This document shows positions 25,131 through 33,872 of a DNA stretch of 41,314 nt, in pieces. Numbering within the stretch: position 1 is the first letter of the stretch; each line of letters opens with the position of its first letter. The stretch comes from Pseudomonadota bacterium. Lineage in GTDB: Bacteria; Desulfobacterota; Desulfovibrionia; Desulfovibrionales; Desulfovibrionaceae. Both the position numbers and the translations under genes were made by a program. Location of the stretch: positions 1 through 41,314 of the forward strand of contig JAFABC010000259.1 of the NCBI GenBank assembly GCA_023426275.1, in the 5' to 3' direction. The notes beneath the pieces were generated by a model. The model saw only the letters and a program-made list of their open reading frames with translations, had not been told where the DNA came from and ran no database searches.

Positions 25131-27260
25131 TCAGGCGCGCAGGGCCCTGGGCCGGGAGGCGGCCGGGAAGGTGATTTCCGCCCGGGCGGTATGGCCGTCC
25201 TGGCCGGAGGCGACCATGATCTTCACGGGCTCCTGGAAAAATTCGGCCGCGCCGCGCAGGATGCCCTCGAAGTATTCCGGATAGTTGCGCCGCGAATGGT
25301 AGGTCATGATCAGGGTGTTCCCCTGGTCCTCGTAAGTGAAGCGGGGGGGCTCCAGGCCCGGCATGTCCTTGGTCAGACGGGCGTGGGTGTCGTTCATGGT
25401 CAGGTAGAAGTCCTTGAGATTGCTGGCCTTGAAGTAACCGGGATAGAGGTGTTTGAAGCCCTTGATGGTGTAGCGCCCGAGTTCCCGGAAAATGTCGCCC
25501 TGGTCCTTGTGCAGCATGGCGGCCACGAGATCGGCCATCTGCCGCAGGACCTGATCCGGGTAGTTCTGCGTGGGCAGGAAGGTGGGGTGCCCCATTTCCT
25601 GCTGCATCTTTTCGTAGGTCGCCTCGCCGTATTTTTCGAGGATGAATTCCTGCATGAGCTTGGGCAGGATGCCCTTCATCCGGCCTTCCGAGTCCCGCAG
25701 GCGCAGGTCCTCCTCGTGGCGGTCGGCAAAGGTGCTGGCCAGCGAGAGCAGGGACTGGGCCAGTTCGGCCAGTTCGCGCGTGGCCTGGGCCGTCTGGCTG
25801 GCCCCTTCGTCGGCCTCGTTGGCCACGTTGGCGATGACCTCGATATTGTGATTGATCTCCTCGGCCGCGGCGGACTGTTGTTCGGCCGCCGTGGCGATCT
25901 GCGCCACCTGTCCGGTCACCCCGCGGATGCCCGTCATGATGTGTTCCAGGGCTTCCCCGGCCTTGTGCGTGGCCTCGGTGCTGTCGGCCACGCGCGTTTC
26001 GGTTTCCTCCATGGACGCCACGGCGTGGCGGGAGCCTTCCTGGATGTGGTGGATGGAATTTTCCACTTCCTTGGTGGCGGTCATGGTTTTTTCGGCCAGC
26101 TTGCGCACCTCGTCGGCCACCACGGCAAAGCCGCGTCCGGCCTCGCCGGCCCGGGCCGCCTCGATGGCGGCATTTAAGGCCAGCAGGTTGGTCTGGTCGG
26201 CGATGTCGTTGATGACGCCGATGATGCGGCCGATTTCGGCGGCCTGACCATCCAGGGCCGTGAGCACCTGACCGAGCTTGCCGGTGGATTCGGCCACGGC
26301 CTTGATGCCGATGACGGCCTCGCGGACCTCGGTCGCGCCGGATTCGGCGGCGCTGTTGGCCGCGTCGGCCCCTTCGGAGGTCTTGGAGGCGTTGCGGGCC
26401 ACCTCCATGACCGTGGCCGTCATTTCCTCCATGGCCGTGGCCACGGCGTCGGCCTGCTGTTTTTGCTGTTGCGCGCCCCGGGCCTGTTCGTCGGAGGAGG
26501 CGGACAGTTCTTCCGAAGCCGAGGCCACGCGTTGGGCCAGTTCGTTGATGTCCCCGCCGAGGTTGCGCAGGTCGGCCTGGGCCACTTCGAGTTCACGCTG
26601 TTTTTCGCGAAGCGAGGTCAGGTCGATGATACAGGTCACCGCCCCGAGCAGGTCGCCCTTGATGCCGCGAAAGCAATCCGAGGAAAACTGGCAGGACAGG
26701 ACGCGGCCGTTCCAGAGGGTGAGGTCGTTCTCGCTTTTTTGCGAGGTGCCCTCGCGCAGGACACGTTCCGTAATGGAGGTGCCTTCCTTGTTGTAAAACG
26801 CCTGGCTGACGGTTTTCCCGACGATATCCGCATTCGGCTTTTGCAACAGCTCCTCCAGCGCGCGGCTGGCGTGGGTGATGATGCCGTCCTGGTTGCAAAT
26901 GAGAAACGGCGTGCCCACGTGCAGGATGGCGGCCCGGTAATATTCCCGGCGGCGCATGTTGAAAATCAGGGCATCGCTGGCCTCTTCGCCCAGCGGTCCC
27001 AGGTGTTTCCAGCGCAGCACGTCCTCCAGCAGGAAGGCCCGGTGGTCGTGGTTCATTTTGGCGAGATCATTGAAAAGCGTCCGCAACGGCGTGTCGATGC
27101 GCCGGGCCACGAGCCAGGTCGCAACAAGCCCGGCAAGGCCCAGCGCCGCAGCGACAAGCATATTGGCGAAAGCGGTGACGGCAACGATGCAGATGCTGAG
27201 AAGGATTCCGAGCAGCACAACAGGAAGTGCGGGAGTCTGTAATTGCTTGTGGTCAGCCAT
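25131..27260 (-). CDS. Methyl-accepting chemotaxis protein with PAS and C-terminal H-NOX domain
   Basis: A 709-residue chemoreceptor. Two N-terminal helices (about 11-50) lack a large periplasmic loop. A PAS domain spans about 108-218. The MCP signalling domain spans about 240-515, with the hairpin tip DQTNLLALNAAIEAARAGE near 355-373. The C-terminal ~170 residues (528-700) are an H-NOX/HNOB haem domain: MKGILPKLMQEFILEKYGE starts it, H626 in NDTHARLTK is the proximal haem ligand, and Y654, S656 and R658 form the YxSxR haem-propionate motif. It should bind NO or O2 and relay to CheA. The start at 27260 follows GGAG at 7 bases; an ATG 9 codons earlier lacks an RBS. It follows the GH3 gene on the same strand. 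Confidence 0.93.
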   Translation of the reverse strand: MADHKQLQTPALPVVLLGILLSICIVAVTAFANMLVAAALGLAGLVATWLVARRIDTPLRTLFNDLAKMNHDHRAFLLEDVLRWKHLGPLGEEASDALIFNMRRREYYRAAILHVGTPFLICNQDGIITHASRALEELLQKPNADIVGKTVSQAFYNKEGTSITERVLREGTSQKSENDLTLWNGRVLSCQFSSDCFRGIKGDLLGAVTCIIDLTSLREKQRELEVAQADLRNLGGDINELAQRVASASEELSASSDEQARGAQQQKQQADAVATAMEEMTATVMEVARNASKTSEGADAANSAAESGATEVREAVIGIKAVAESTGKLGQVLTALDGQAAEIGRIIGVINDIADQTNLLALNAAIEAARAGEAGRGFAVVADEVRKLAEKTMTATKEVENSIHHIQEGSRHAVASMEETETRVADSTEATHKAGEALEHIMTGIRGVTGQVAQIATAAEQQSAAAEEINHNIEVIANVANEADEGASQTAQATRELAELAQSLLSLASTFADRHEEDLRLRDSEGRMKGILPKLMQEFILEKYGEATYEKMQQEMGHPTFLPTQNYPDQVLRQMADLVAAMLHKDQGDIFRELGRYTIKGFKHLYPGYFKASNLKDFYLTMNDTHARLTKDMPGLEPPRFTYEDQGNTLIMTYHSRRNYPEYFEGILRGAAEFFQEPVKIMVASGQDGHTARAEITFPAASRPRALRA

Positions 27261-27333
27261 GTGCGAACTCCGATTTTTTCCGGGCATGAGATACCAAGAT
27301 CAAACAAAGGTCAATGCATGGACAAGACGCTTC

Positions 27334-29085
27334 TCAACGTGGCGTCGACGCCAAATTGGAGGAAATTTGTTTTGATTGTAACGGAACTGCTGCCGGCAGC
27401 ACCACCGGACAACGGCCTGTCGGCCGGAAGTTGGTGAACAGGGCGCGTTCGAGGGCCGTCATGCCGGCCGGCGTTTCGCCGTAGCTGGCCAGCCGGACCC
27501 GGGCTGGCGGCGCCAGCGGCAGATCGTAGGGCGATTGGGCCGCGACCAGGACCAGCCGGTCCGCGGCGGCCGCCTGGAGCCGGGCGGCCAGTCGGGCTTG
27601 GCCGGCCTTGTGGCGGGCGTCGGTGACGAGCAGGACCACACGCCTGGCCGCCGTGGCCGCCGCGACCGCCCCGGCAATGGCGTTTTCGTCGGGATCGGCG
27701 GACAGCAGCAACAGCTTGGGGCCATTCCAGGCGGCAAGGCCTGTTTCGGCCGCCGCGTCCACGGCCTCCCGCCCGAGCCGGGGGCGCACCACCAGGGTGG
27801 TGGCGTCGCGCGGCGCCGGCAGCAGCGGTGCGGTCGGACCGAAAGCGGTCAGGGCCCGGGCGGCGATGTCCCGGGCCAGGGCGGCATGGGCGGCCGTGGC
27901 CGGTCCCGCGGCCGGGACGGGGGCCGGGTGGGCCAGGGCGGCGGCCCGGAGCAGGCCATGGCGTCGTTTGAGCCGCAGCACGGCCGCCACGGCCGCATCC
28001 AGGCGTTTGGGGGAAATCCGTCCCGAGCGCACGGCCGTGACGACCGCGTCCATGGCGTCGGTCCGGTCCGTGGCCGGACGGCCGGCGTCCGCGCCGATCA
28101 GCAAAATATCGGCTCCGGCGGCCAGCGCCCTGACAGCCGCCTCGGGCGTGCCGTAGGTGGCGGCCACCGCCCCCATGCCGAGGGAATCCGTGAAAATGAC
28201 GCCGGAAAAATCCAGCCGGTCGCGCAGGACGCCATGCAGGACGCGTCGGGACAGGGTGGCCGGCGTGTCCGTCGGTTCCAGGGCCGGCGCCAGCACATGG
28301 GCGGTCATGACCGCCGGCGCGCCGGCGGCGAAGGCGGCCCGAAACGGCGGGAAATCGACCCGGTTAAGTGTGGCCGCGTCATGCTCCACCCGGGGCAGGC
28401 CAATGTGGGAATCCACGGCCGTGTCGCCGTGGCCGGGGAAGTGCTTGGGCGTGCAGATGACGCCGACCTCGCCGTAGCCGGTGGTGGCCGCCGCCGTCAG
28501 CCGGGCCACGGCGGCGGGATCGGACCCGAAGGAACGGATGCCGATGACCGGATTGGCCGGATTGACGTTGACGTCGGCCACGGGGGCGAAATCGACATTG
28601 ATGCCGACGGCGGCCAGTTCGCGGCCGGTGGCGGCGGCGGCCCGGCGGACCAGCCCGGGCTGTCCTGTCGCGGCCTGGGCCATCTGGCTGGGAAAAACGG
28701 TAAAGCCCTGGCGCAACCGGGCCACCGGACCGCCTTCCTGGTCCACGCCGATCAGCAGGCCCAGGCCCGGACGCGTCCGGCTGGCTTCGGCCTGGAGACC
28801 GGCGGTCAGGGCGGCCACCTGCCGCGGCGAGACGATGTTGCCCGGGGTGGCGTACAGGATGACGCCGCCGAGATGGCGGGCGCGCACCAGGGCGGCCGTT
28901 TCCGGGGAGACGTCCGGTCCCTCGATCCAGACCATGAAAAGCTGGCCGACCTTTTCCTCAAGGGTCATGCCGGCAAGGAGGGCGTCGGCGTGGGAGGCGG
29001 CCCGGGCGGCGGGACAGGCCCAAAGCAGGGTGAGCAGACAGGCCAGGACAACAGGAAAGCGCGAAATACGGCGCGAGTGGGACAT
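27334..29085 (-). CDS. Exported glycoside hydrolase family 3 (NagZ-like beta-N-acetylhexosaminidase)
   Basis: A 583-residue secreted enzyme. The signal peptide is about residues 1-29 (cleavage near ARA-AS). The GH3 barrel has GVDQEGGPVARL, KHFPGHGDT (214-222), the D225-S-H227 dyad typical of NagZ-type enzymes and the nucleophile D300 in VIFTDSLGMGAV. A second domain (about 385-560) resembles the C-terminal alpha/beta domain of two-domain Gram-positive NagZ proteins such as B. subtilis; E. coli NagZ is single-domain and cytoplasmic. The likely substrate is peptidoglycan-derived GlcNAc-anhydroMurNAc in the periplasm (inference). GGAG lies before the ATG. It starts 20 bases after the GGDEF stop. 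Confidence 0.88.
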   Translation of the reverse strand: MSHSRRISRFPVVLACLLTLLWACPAARAASHADALLAGMTLEEKVGQLFMVWIEGPDVSPETAALVRARHLGGVILYATPGNIVSPRQVAALTAGLQAEASRTRPGLGLLIGVDQEGGPVARLRQGFTVFPSQMAQAATGQPGLVRRAAAATGRELAAVGINVDFAPVADVNVNPANPVIGIRSFGSDPAAVARLTAAATTGYGEVGVICTPKHFPGHGDTAVDSHIGLPRVEHDAATLNRVDFPPFRAAFAAGAPAVMTAHVLAPALEPTDTPATLSRRVLHGVLRDRLDFSGVIFTDSLGMGAVAATYGTPEAAVRALAAGADILLIGADAGRPATDRTDAMDAVVTAVRSGRISPKRLDAAVAAVLRLKRRHGLLRAAALAHPAPVPAAGPATAAHAALARDIAARALTAFGPTAPLLPAPRDATTLVVRPRLGREAVDAAAETGLAAWNGPKLLLLSADPDENAIAGAVAAATAARRVVLLVTDARHKAGQARLAARLQAAAADRLVLVAAQSPYDLPLAPPARVRLASYGETPAGMTALERALFTNFRPTGRCPVVLPAAVPLQSKQISSNLASTPR

Positions 29086-29105
29086 GGCGGCTCCGCAACG
29101 GGCGA

Positions 29106-30350
29106 TTAAGGTGGGGGCATGGCTCGTTTTTCGGTGTACATGGCCGCATCGGCCCTGCGGGTCAAGTCGTCGATGGACTGGCCCGGCTCGTGCAGGGCGA
29201 TGCCGATGGACACGGACAGGCCGGGCGAACCGGACAGGCCCCGGTCCCGGGCCACCTGCGCCACGCAGGCCCGCAGGCGTTTGGCCATGATGGCCGCCTC
29301 ACGCTGGCCGGCGTCGGGCATGAGCACCACGAACTCGTCGCCGCCCAGCCGCACGAGCAGGTCGTAGGCCCGCACCCGGCCGGACATGGCCCGGGCCACG
29401 TCGCACAGGACCGCGTCGCCGGTTTCGTGGCCGTACTGGTCGTTGACGGCCTTGAAGCGGTTGAGGTCGCAGAAGAGCAGGGCGGCCGGCGTGCCCTTGC
29501 GCGCGGCCAGACTGAGCAGGGCCGGGCCGTTGCGGCGCAGATAGGCCCGGTTGGGGATGCCGGTCAGCTCGTCGGAATCGCGCTGGCGGGCGAGTTCCTC
29601 GTGAATCTTGACGTGAAGCAGATCGCCGGCCAAAACTTCACAGAAATGCTCCAGAAAATCCGTGCCCTTTTGCGGCGTGTACCGGCCGGGATCGGGATCG
29701 GCCAGGGCCAGGACGCCGATGTTGCGCTCGGGTCGGTATTTGTCGGAAAGCGGCGCGAGAAAGCACGACCCCGACAACAGCTCCGGCGTCTGGGCCAGGG
29801 CGGCGGGTGCGAAAAAGAAGTTCGGCCGGGGCAGGGCGGCCATGGCCCCGACGTAGATCCGGCGCGGGTCCTGCCGTTGCGGCAGGGCGGCCAGGGCCTC
29901 GTCCAGCTCCAGGGCCTCGGGACAGGGGTAGCCCGGAGGCACGTAGGCCTCGAAATCCTCCCGGACCAGCAGGCAGGACAGGGCGGTGACGTCCATGGCC
30001 TGTTGCAGGGCCGCCGTCACGGCCGGCAGATCGGCCAGATGGCGCAGGCCCCGGGACAGGGTCAGGGCTGATCGGAAGGTGAGGAAGGCATGGTCGTTGA
30101 CGCGGAAGATTTCCTGCAGACGCTCCATGCCGCCGCCCAGGCGACGCAACCGGTCCCGCAGGTTTTCGAGATCGTCGCGCTGCCGGCGGATGACCTCCTG
30201 GGCGCGGGCCTGTTCCCGGTCGCGGCGGGACTGGTCGTCCAACAGCTCAAAGATGAGGGCCTGGAAGTCCGCCTGCTTGCCTTCCGGCAGAAAACGCGCG
30301 AGCGCCCGGGCCTTGGCCGTGAAATCCGTGGTGTCTGGGGGGCTTTCCAT
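29106..30350 (-). CDS. Diguanylate cyclase with N-terminal GAF/DUF484-like region
   Basis: A 414-residue cytoplasmic protein. A coiled-coil segment (about 38-80) precedes a GAF/DUF484-like region (about 85-245). The GGDEF domain (about 255-408) has the catalytic motif intact at 336-340 (RLGGDEFVV) and an RAYD inhibitory site at 327-330, five residues upstream, so it should make c-di-GMP and be subject to product inhibition. DLNRFKAVND is also conserved. The start is uncertain: ATG 30350 has no clear Shine-Dalgarno, and an in-frame GTG at 30410 would add 20 residues. The gene is divergent from the GT9 gene and probably heads a unit with the GH3 gene. Confidence 0.87.
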   Translation of the reverse strand: MESPPDTTDFTAKARALARFLPEGKQADFQALIFELLDDQSRRDREQARAQEVIRRQRDDLENLRDRLRRLGGGMERLQEIFRVNDHAFLTFRSALTLSRGLRHLADLPAVTAALQQAMDVTALSCLLVREDFEAYVPPGYPCPEALELDEALAALPQRQDPRRIYVGAMAALPRPNFFFAPAALAQTPELLSGSCFLAPLSDKYRPERNIGVLALADPDPGRYTPQKGTDFLEHFCEVLAGDLLHVKIHEELARQRDSDELTGIPNRAYLRRNGPALLSLAARKGTPAALLFCDLNRFKAVNDQYGHETGDAVLCDVARAMSGRVRAYDLLVRLGGDEFVVLMPDAGQREAAIMAKRLRACVAQVARDRGLSGSPGLSVSIGIALHEPGQSIDDLTRRADAAMYTEKRAMPPP

Positions 30351-30478
30351 GGGGTGTCGGGAACAAACGTCTCGTCGTGCACGCTGGTATGACGATACCA
30401 GCTTCGTCACGCGCCAACAACCCGCCGGTTCGGCCCCCCGCTGTGGCGCGGACGGGACCGGCGGACCAGGGAGCGGCC

Positions 30479-32032
30479 ATGCGGATTGTCTTACAGAATC
30501 TGACGCGATTCGGGGATTTGCTCCAATCCCAGCCGGCCTTGGCCGAATTGGCGGCCCAGGGCCACGAGGTCGCCGTGGCCTGTCTGGAAAATTTTGCCGG
30601 CGCGGCGGCCCTGCTGTCCGGGGCCGCGACCGTTTTTCCCTTGCCGGGCGCCCGGTTCCTGGCCGGACTCGATACGGACTGGCGGCGCTGTCTGGCCGCG
30701 GTCGGCGCGTTTGTGGCTGACGTGCGCCGCGAGTTCGATCCCGAGCTGGTGGTCAACCTCACCCCGGCCCTGTCCGCGCGGCTGCTGGCCAGAAGGCTGT
30801 GCGGCGACGCCACGCGCGGCTTCAGCCTCGATCCCAACGGCTTTCGGCACGAATCCTCGCCCTGGGCCACGTTTCTTGAGGCTTCCTCGGCCAACCGTGG
30901 CCTGAGCCCCTTTAATGTCGTCGATCTGTTCCGCAAGGCCGCCGGCGTGGGCGAGGGCCCGGGGCGTTTCACCCTCCGCCGGCCCGAGGCCTCGGGCCTG
31001 GAGGCGGCCCGGGCGCGGCTGGTCGCCGCCTCTCCGCCACGGACCGCCTTTTACGTCGGCTTCCAGCTCGGGGCCAGCGCCGCGGCCCGGCAGTGGCCGG
31101 CCGATTTTTTCGCCGCCGTGGGCCGGGATCTGTGGGAGCGCCTGGGCGCCGTGCCGGTGCTCCTCGGCGGCCCCGGTGAAAAGGCCCTGGCCGCGCGCTA
31201 CCGCGAAAGCTGCCAAACGCCGGTCGTGGACCTCCTCGGCGGCACCGACCTGCCGCAACTGGCCGCCACCTTGTGCCACATACGCCTGCTCGTGACCAAC
31301 GACACCGGCACGCTGCATCTGGCCGCCGGCCTGGACGTGCCCTCGATCTCGATTTTTTTGGCCACGGCCCAGCCCTTCGACACCGGTCCCTACCGGGAGG
31401 GCTGCCTGTGCCTGGAGCCGGACATGCCCTGCCATCCCTGTCCGTTCGGCCAACCCTGTCCCCACGACAACGCCTGCCTGCGGGCCATCGGCCCGGAAAC
31501 GGTCCGGGACGCCGCGCTGCGGTTCCTCAATGCCGGCGTCTTCACCCCCGGGGCCTATCCCGGGGCCCGGGCCTGGCGTTCCGTCCGGGACGCCGCCGGC
31601 TTCATGGACATGGTCTCCCTTTCCGGGCACGGCGACGAGCCCCGGGCGGTTTGGCTGCGGCTGACGCGTCAGGTCTTTCGTCAATTCCTTGACGAACAGG
31701 CTTGCAGCGCCGTCGACGGGGAGGCGTTTTTCCTGCCGCCGGACGTCCATGATCCGCTGGCGGAGCTTCTTGGCCGGTCCGGCGAACTGCTGCGCCTGCT
31801 CGAAGGGCAGGCCGGGCTCGCGGCCAGGAATCCGGCCATGAAAAAGCGCTTTCTGGCTTCCTGGGAACGGCTGCGCGTTCTGTGGACGGCCTCGCCGCAC
31901 CTGGGCGCCCTGGGCCGGCTGTGGATGCAGGAAGCCCAGCGGCCCGCGCCGGATCTCGAAACCCTGCTGCGCCGCATCCGGCGCTACGCCGCCCTGATCG
32001 ACGCCCTTGCCGCGCGACTGCGCCGGCGCTGA
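30479..32032 (+). CDS. Glycosyltransferase family 9 (heptosyltransferase-like)
   Basis: A 517-residue GT-B glycosyltransferase. It begins MRIVLQNLTRFGDLLQSQPA, a GT9 pattern, and the donor-binding half has VLLGGPGEK, DLLGGTDLPQL and VTNDTGTLHLAAGLDVP (about 278-294). The Cys-rich CHPCPFGQPCPHDNAC near 318-333 resembles a feature of some GT9 members. The C-terminal ~140 residues, including a long helical tail, extend beyond typical heptosyltransferases. AGGGAG precedes the ATG. It may act on LPS core or on a surface/flagellar glycan; the FlgN/FliT-like gene downstream is a slight hint toward the latter (inference). Confidence 0.85.
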   Translation: MRIVLQNLTRFGDLLQSQPALAELAAQGHEVAVACLENFAGAAALLSGAATVFPLPGARFLAGLDTDWRRCLAAVGAFVADVRREFDPELVVNLTPALSARLLARRLCGDATRGFSLDPNGFRHESSPWATFLEASSANRGLSPFNVVDLFRKAAGVGEGPGRFTLRRPEASGLEAARARLVAASPPRTAFYVGFQLGASAAARQWPADFFAAVGRDLWERLGAVPVLLGGPGEKALAARYRESCQTPVVDLLGGTDLPQLAATLCHIRLLVTNDTGTLHLAAGLDVPSISIFLATAQPFDTGPYREGCLCLEPDMPCHPCPFGQPCPHDNACLRAIGPETVRDAALRFLNAGVFTPGAYPGARAWRSVRDAAGFMDMVSLSGHGDEPRAVWLRLTRQVFRQFLDEQACSAVDGEAFFLPPDVHDPLAELLGRSGELLRLLEGQAGLAARNPAMKKRFLASWERLRVLWTASPHLGALGRLWMQEAQRPAPDLETLLRRIRRYAALIDALAARLRRR

Positions 32033-32045
32033 TCCTCTTGGCATG

Positions 32046-32095
32046 GTTGTTGTAGAGGAGGGGTGGGAACGGAAATCCTTTCCTCCGACAACAAC
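32046..32095 (+). promoter_or_regulatory. Leader stem-loop before the 200-residue hypothetical gene
   Basis: GTTGTTGT (32046-32053) pairs with ACAACAAC (32088-32095), and inside it GGAGG (32057-32061) pairs with CCTCC (32082-32086). The loop is rich in GGA triplets. The hairpin ends just before the GGGAGG ribosome-binding site, so it may influence translation or separate this gene from the GT9 gene. Confidence 0.45.
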
Positions 32096-32113
32096 TCCAG
32101 AGGGAGGCGCGAC

Positions 32114-32716
32114 ATGATAAGCATTGATGGCCGGGAAACCGGCATGGACATCAAGCACTTTCACAATCTCGAGGAAATCCTGGTCAAGATCATGGACGGC
32201 GGCGAGCTGGAAGGCCGCGTCGTCACCGACGTCTTTGTCAACAACGAGAGCTTTTCCGAGATCTACCCGCACCAGGCCGAGGACATCGAGATCGACGAGA
32301 TCAACTCCGTCGAGGTGCGCAGCGTCCCCGTGGCCGACATGGCCATCGACATTTCCGGCGAGCTCGGCAAGGTCGTTTCCCTGATGGAGCACGGCTCCCG
32401 GCGCGTGGCCGAGCTGTTCCGGCAGGCCGAGGACGCCGAGGCCCTGGAAGTCTACCAGGACCTCATGGACGTCACCCGGGACTTCCTCAACATGGTCGGC
32501 GTGCTGCGCGGCGAAAGCCTCCAGCAGACCGTGCCCGGGTTTGACGCCGCGGCCGAGGAGGTTTCCTCCCTGTTCACCGAGATGGTGGAAGTGCTGGAAA
32601 ACGAGGACTGGATCCTGCTCGCCGACCTGCTCGAATACGAGTTCATTCCCGCCATGTCCCGCTGGCAGGGTGTTGTGAATACGTTGCGGGAGAGCTTTCA
32701 AGCGGAAAAGGAATAA
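32114..32716 (+). CDS. Conserved-looking hypothetical acidic protein
   Basis: A 200-residue acidic protein that I do not recognise. No signal peptide or membrane helix. The first ~85 residues look alpha/beta (HNLEEILVKIMDGG, GRVVTDVFVNNESF, then an EDIEIDEINSVEV-type stretch). The rest is probably helical, with regular heptad-like hydrophobics (ISGELGKVVSLMEHGSRRV; LFTEMVEVLENEDWILLADL). GGGAGG precedes the ATG at 32114. It is 4 bases from the next gene, so they are surely co-expressed. The partner resembles FlgN/FliT chaperones, so a role in flagellar or export functions is conceivable but unproven. Confidence 0.75.
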   Translation: MISIDGRETGMDIKHFHNLEEILVKIMDGGELEGRVVTDVFVNNESFSEIYPHQAEDIEIDEINSVEVRSVPVADMAIDISGELGKVVSLMEHGSRRVAELFRQAEDAEALEVYQDLMDVTRDFLNMVGVLRGESLQQTVPGFDAAAEEVSSLFTEMVEVLENEDWILLADLLEYEFIPAMSRWQGVVNTLRESFQAEKE

Positions 32717-32720
32717 GCAT

Positions 32721-33071
32721 ATGTCCGACAAGCTTGAATATCTCGAAGCGGCCCTGGTGGCGGGCGAAAAGGAACTGCATTGCCTGCTGGCGGGCGAGAT
32801 CGAGGAAGCCGAGACCCTGGCCAAGGATCGTGGGCGGCTGCTGGAAATGGCTTGGCGCTCCGCCGACCCGGAGAGCATCGGTCTGCTTCGGGACAAGCTT
32901 TTCAAGCTTAAGAACCTGCAGGGCCAGCTCACGGTCGAAGCCAGACGGCTCCACGCCGAACTGAAGTCCGACTTGCAGCGGGCCAAGCAGGAAAACCAGC
33001 GTCTGTCCGGCTATCGCACTTCGGTGCGCCCCAACCCCGCCGTGCGACGCTATCTGGACAAGGCCGGTTGA
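32721..33071 (+). CDS. Small coiled-coil protein, FlgN/FliT-like
   Basis: A 116-residue, almost wholly helical protein with no cysteines apart from C21 and no membrane segment. Long amphipathic helices (LEYLEAALVAGEKELHCLLA, then LRDKLFKLKNLQGQLTVEA and ELKSDLQRAKQENQRL) and a basic, unstructured C-terminal end resemble flagellar export chaperones of the FlgN/FliT type. This is similarity of shape, not a confirmed family hit. AAGGAA lies 8 bases before the ATG. The gene ends before a strong terminator, closing the GT9 transcription unit. Confidence 0.7.
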   Translation: MSDKLEYLEAALVAGEKELHCLLAGEIEEAETLAKDRGRLLEMAWRSADPESIGLLRDKLFKLKNLQGQLTVEARRLHAELKSDLQRAKQENQRLSGYRTSVRPNPAVRRYLDKAG

Positions 33072-33100
33072 TCGCGCCTTCCGTGCCATGTGACTCCCGG

Positions 33101-33127
33101 CCGGGCCCTTTGGGCCCGGCTTTTTTG
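33101..33127 (+). terminator. Intrinsic terminator closing the GT9 unit
   Basis: GCCGGGCCC and its exact complement flank a TTT loop, followed by six T. It lies 30 bases after the stop of the FlgN/FliT-like gene. Confidence 0.93.
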
Positions 33128-33442
33128 TTTGGCGGGGCAGCCAGGACCACGGGGGGCGACTGCGGCGGCCAACAGGCCGCCATCCCGTGAAATCGCGGTA
33201 GGACTGGCGGACGCTGGCGTCTGCCCGGGAGCTCTTTGCCGCCATTTCCGGGCCGCTTGGGCGGGAATCCGGGAAGGACTTGCCGCATTGGCGTCGTGAT
33301 TTTGACAACTGGTGGGTTTTGTTTTGATAATATACTGAAAATATTAAAATAATATCTTGGCAAGCTCTTTGCTTTGGAAAAGCCGGAACCAGGAAGGGGG
33401 ACGCCGGACCATCGGGGTCGGGCGCACGCAAAGGAGGACGGC
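33128..33442. other. Non-coding interval between two plus-strand units
   Basis: No convincing gene is seen here. It holds a perfect 7-base-pair hairpin with an AACA loop (33165-33182, GGCGGCC/GGCCGCC) without a T-run, and an AT-rich block at about 33298-33358 containing a good sigma-70 promoter. The remaining ~100 bases are the leader of the YbjQ-like gene, ending in an AAGGAGG ribosome-binding site. Confidence 0.6.
33302..33331 (+). promoter_or_regulatory. Sigma-70 promoter for the YbjQ-like gene
   Basis: TTGACA (a full match) and GATAAT (five of six) are 18 bases apart, in the most AT-rich patch of this part of the window. Transcription would start near 33338, giving a leader of about 105 bases. 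Confidence 0.75.
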
Positions 33443-33829
33443 ATGCTTTCACTTTTCGGTGGCGACAAGAAAATGCGGGGACGGCACGAGGCGCTCAAGA
33501 AGGGAGCCCGGCTGAAAAACGCCAAGGAGCTCTTTTTTTCCGGCCGGTTCCCGGTCGTCACCACGCCGGGGCTGGAAGGCCGCAAGATCCGCAAGGTGCT
33601 GGGACTCGTCAGCGGGCGCGGCTTCGACTCCGAATGCGCCTTTTACGGGCTGGCCGCCAGCGCCCTGGACATCGGGGCCGACGCCATTGTCGGCTACCAG
33701 GAAAACGTCGCCTTCCATCCCGACGGCTCCCGCTATTTTTCCTGCTACGGCACGGCCGTGATCCTGGAGCGGGAAAGCTCGGCCCAGGGCAACCGGAAGA
33801 CGCTCGGCGTCAAGTCCATCATGCACTGA
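33443..33829 (+). CDS. YbjQ-like (putative heavy-metal-binding family) protein
   Basis: A 128-residue cytoplasmic protein. After a basic N-terminal segment (about 1-40), the sequence GRKIRKVLGLVSGRGFDSE, then ALDIGADAIVGYQ and a final FSCYGTAVILE follow the pattern of the YbjQ/UPF0145 family, in which a GADA(I/V)(I/V)G motif is typical. The family is named for suspected metal binding, without firm function. AAGGAGG precedes the ATG. It has its own promoter and is followed 43 bases later by an outer-membrane protein gene. Confidence 0.7.
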   Translation: MLSLFGGDKKMRGRHEALKKGARLKNAKELFFSGRFPVVTTPGLEGRKIRKVLGLVSGRGFDSECAFYGLAASALDIGADAIVGYQENVAFHPDGSRYFSCYGTAVILERESSAQGNRKTLGVKSIMH

Positions 33830-33872
33830 CGCCCGGCCGCGCGCGGCCCGGGCCAACCCAAGGAGGACCGCC

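Noticed and set aside
30491..32986. An 831-residue minus-strand frame opposite the GT9 gene and its neighbours
   Set aside because: The plus-strand genes have good ribosome-binding sites, motifs and a terminator; the antisense product has no recognisable features.
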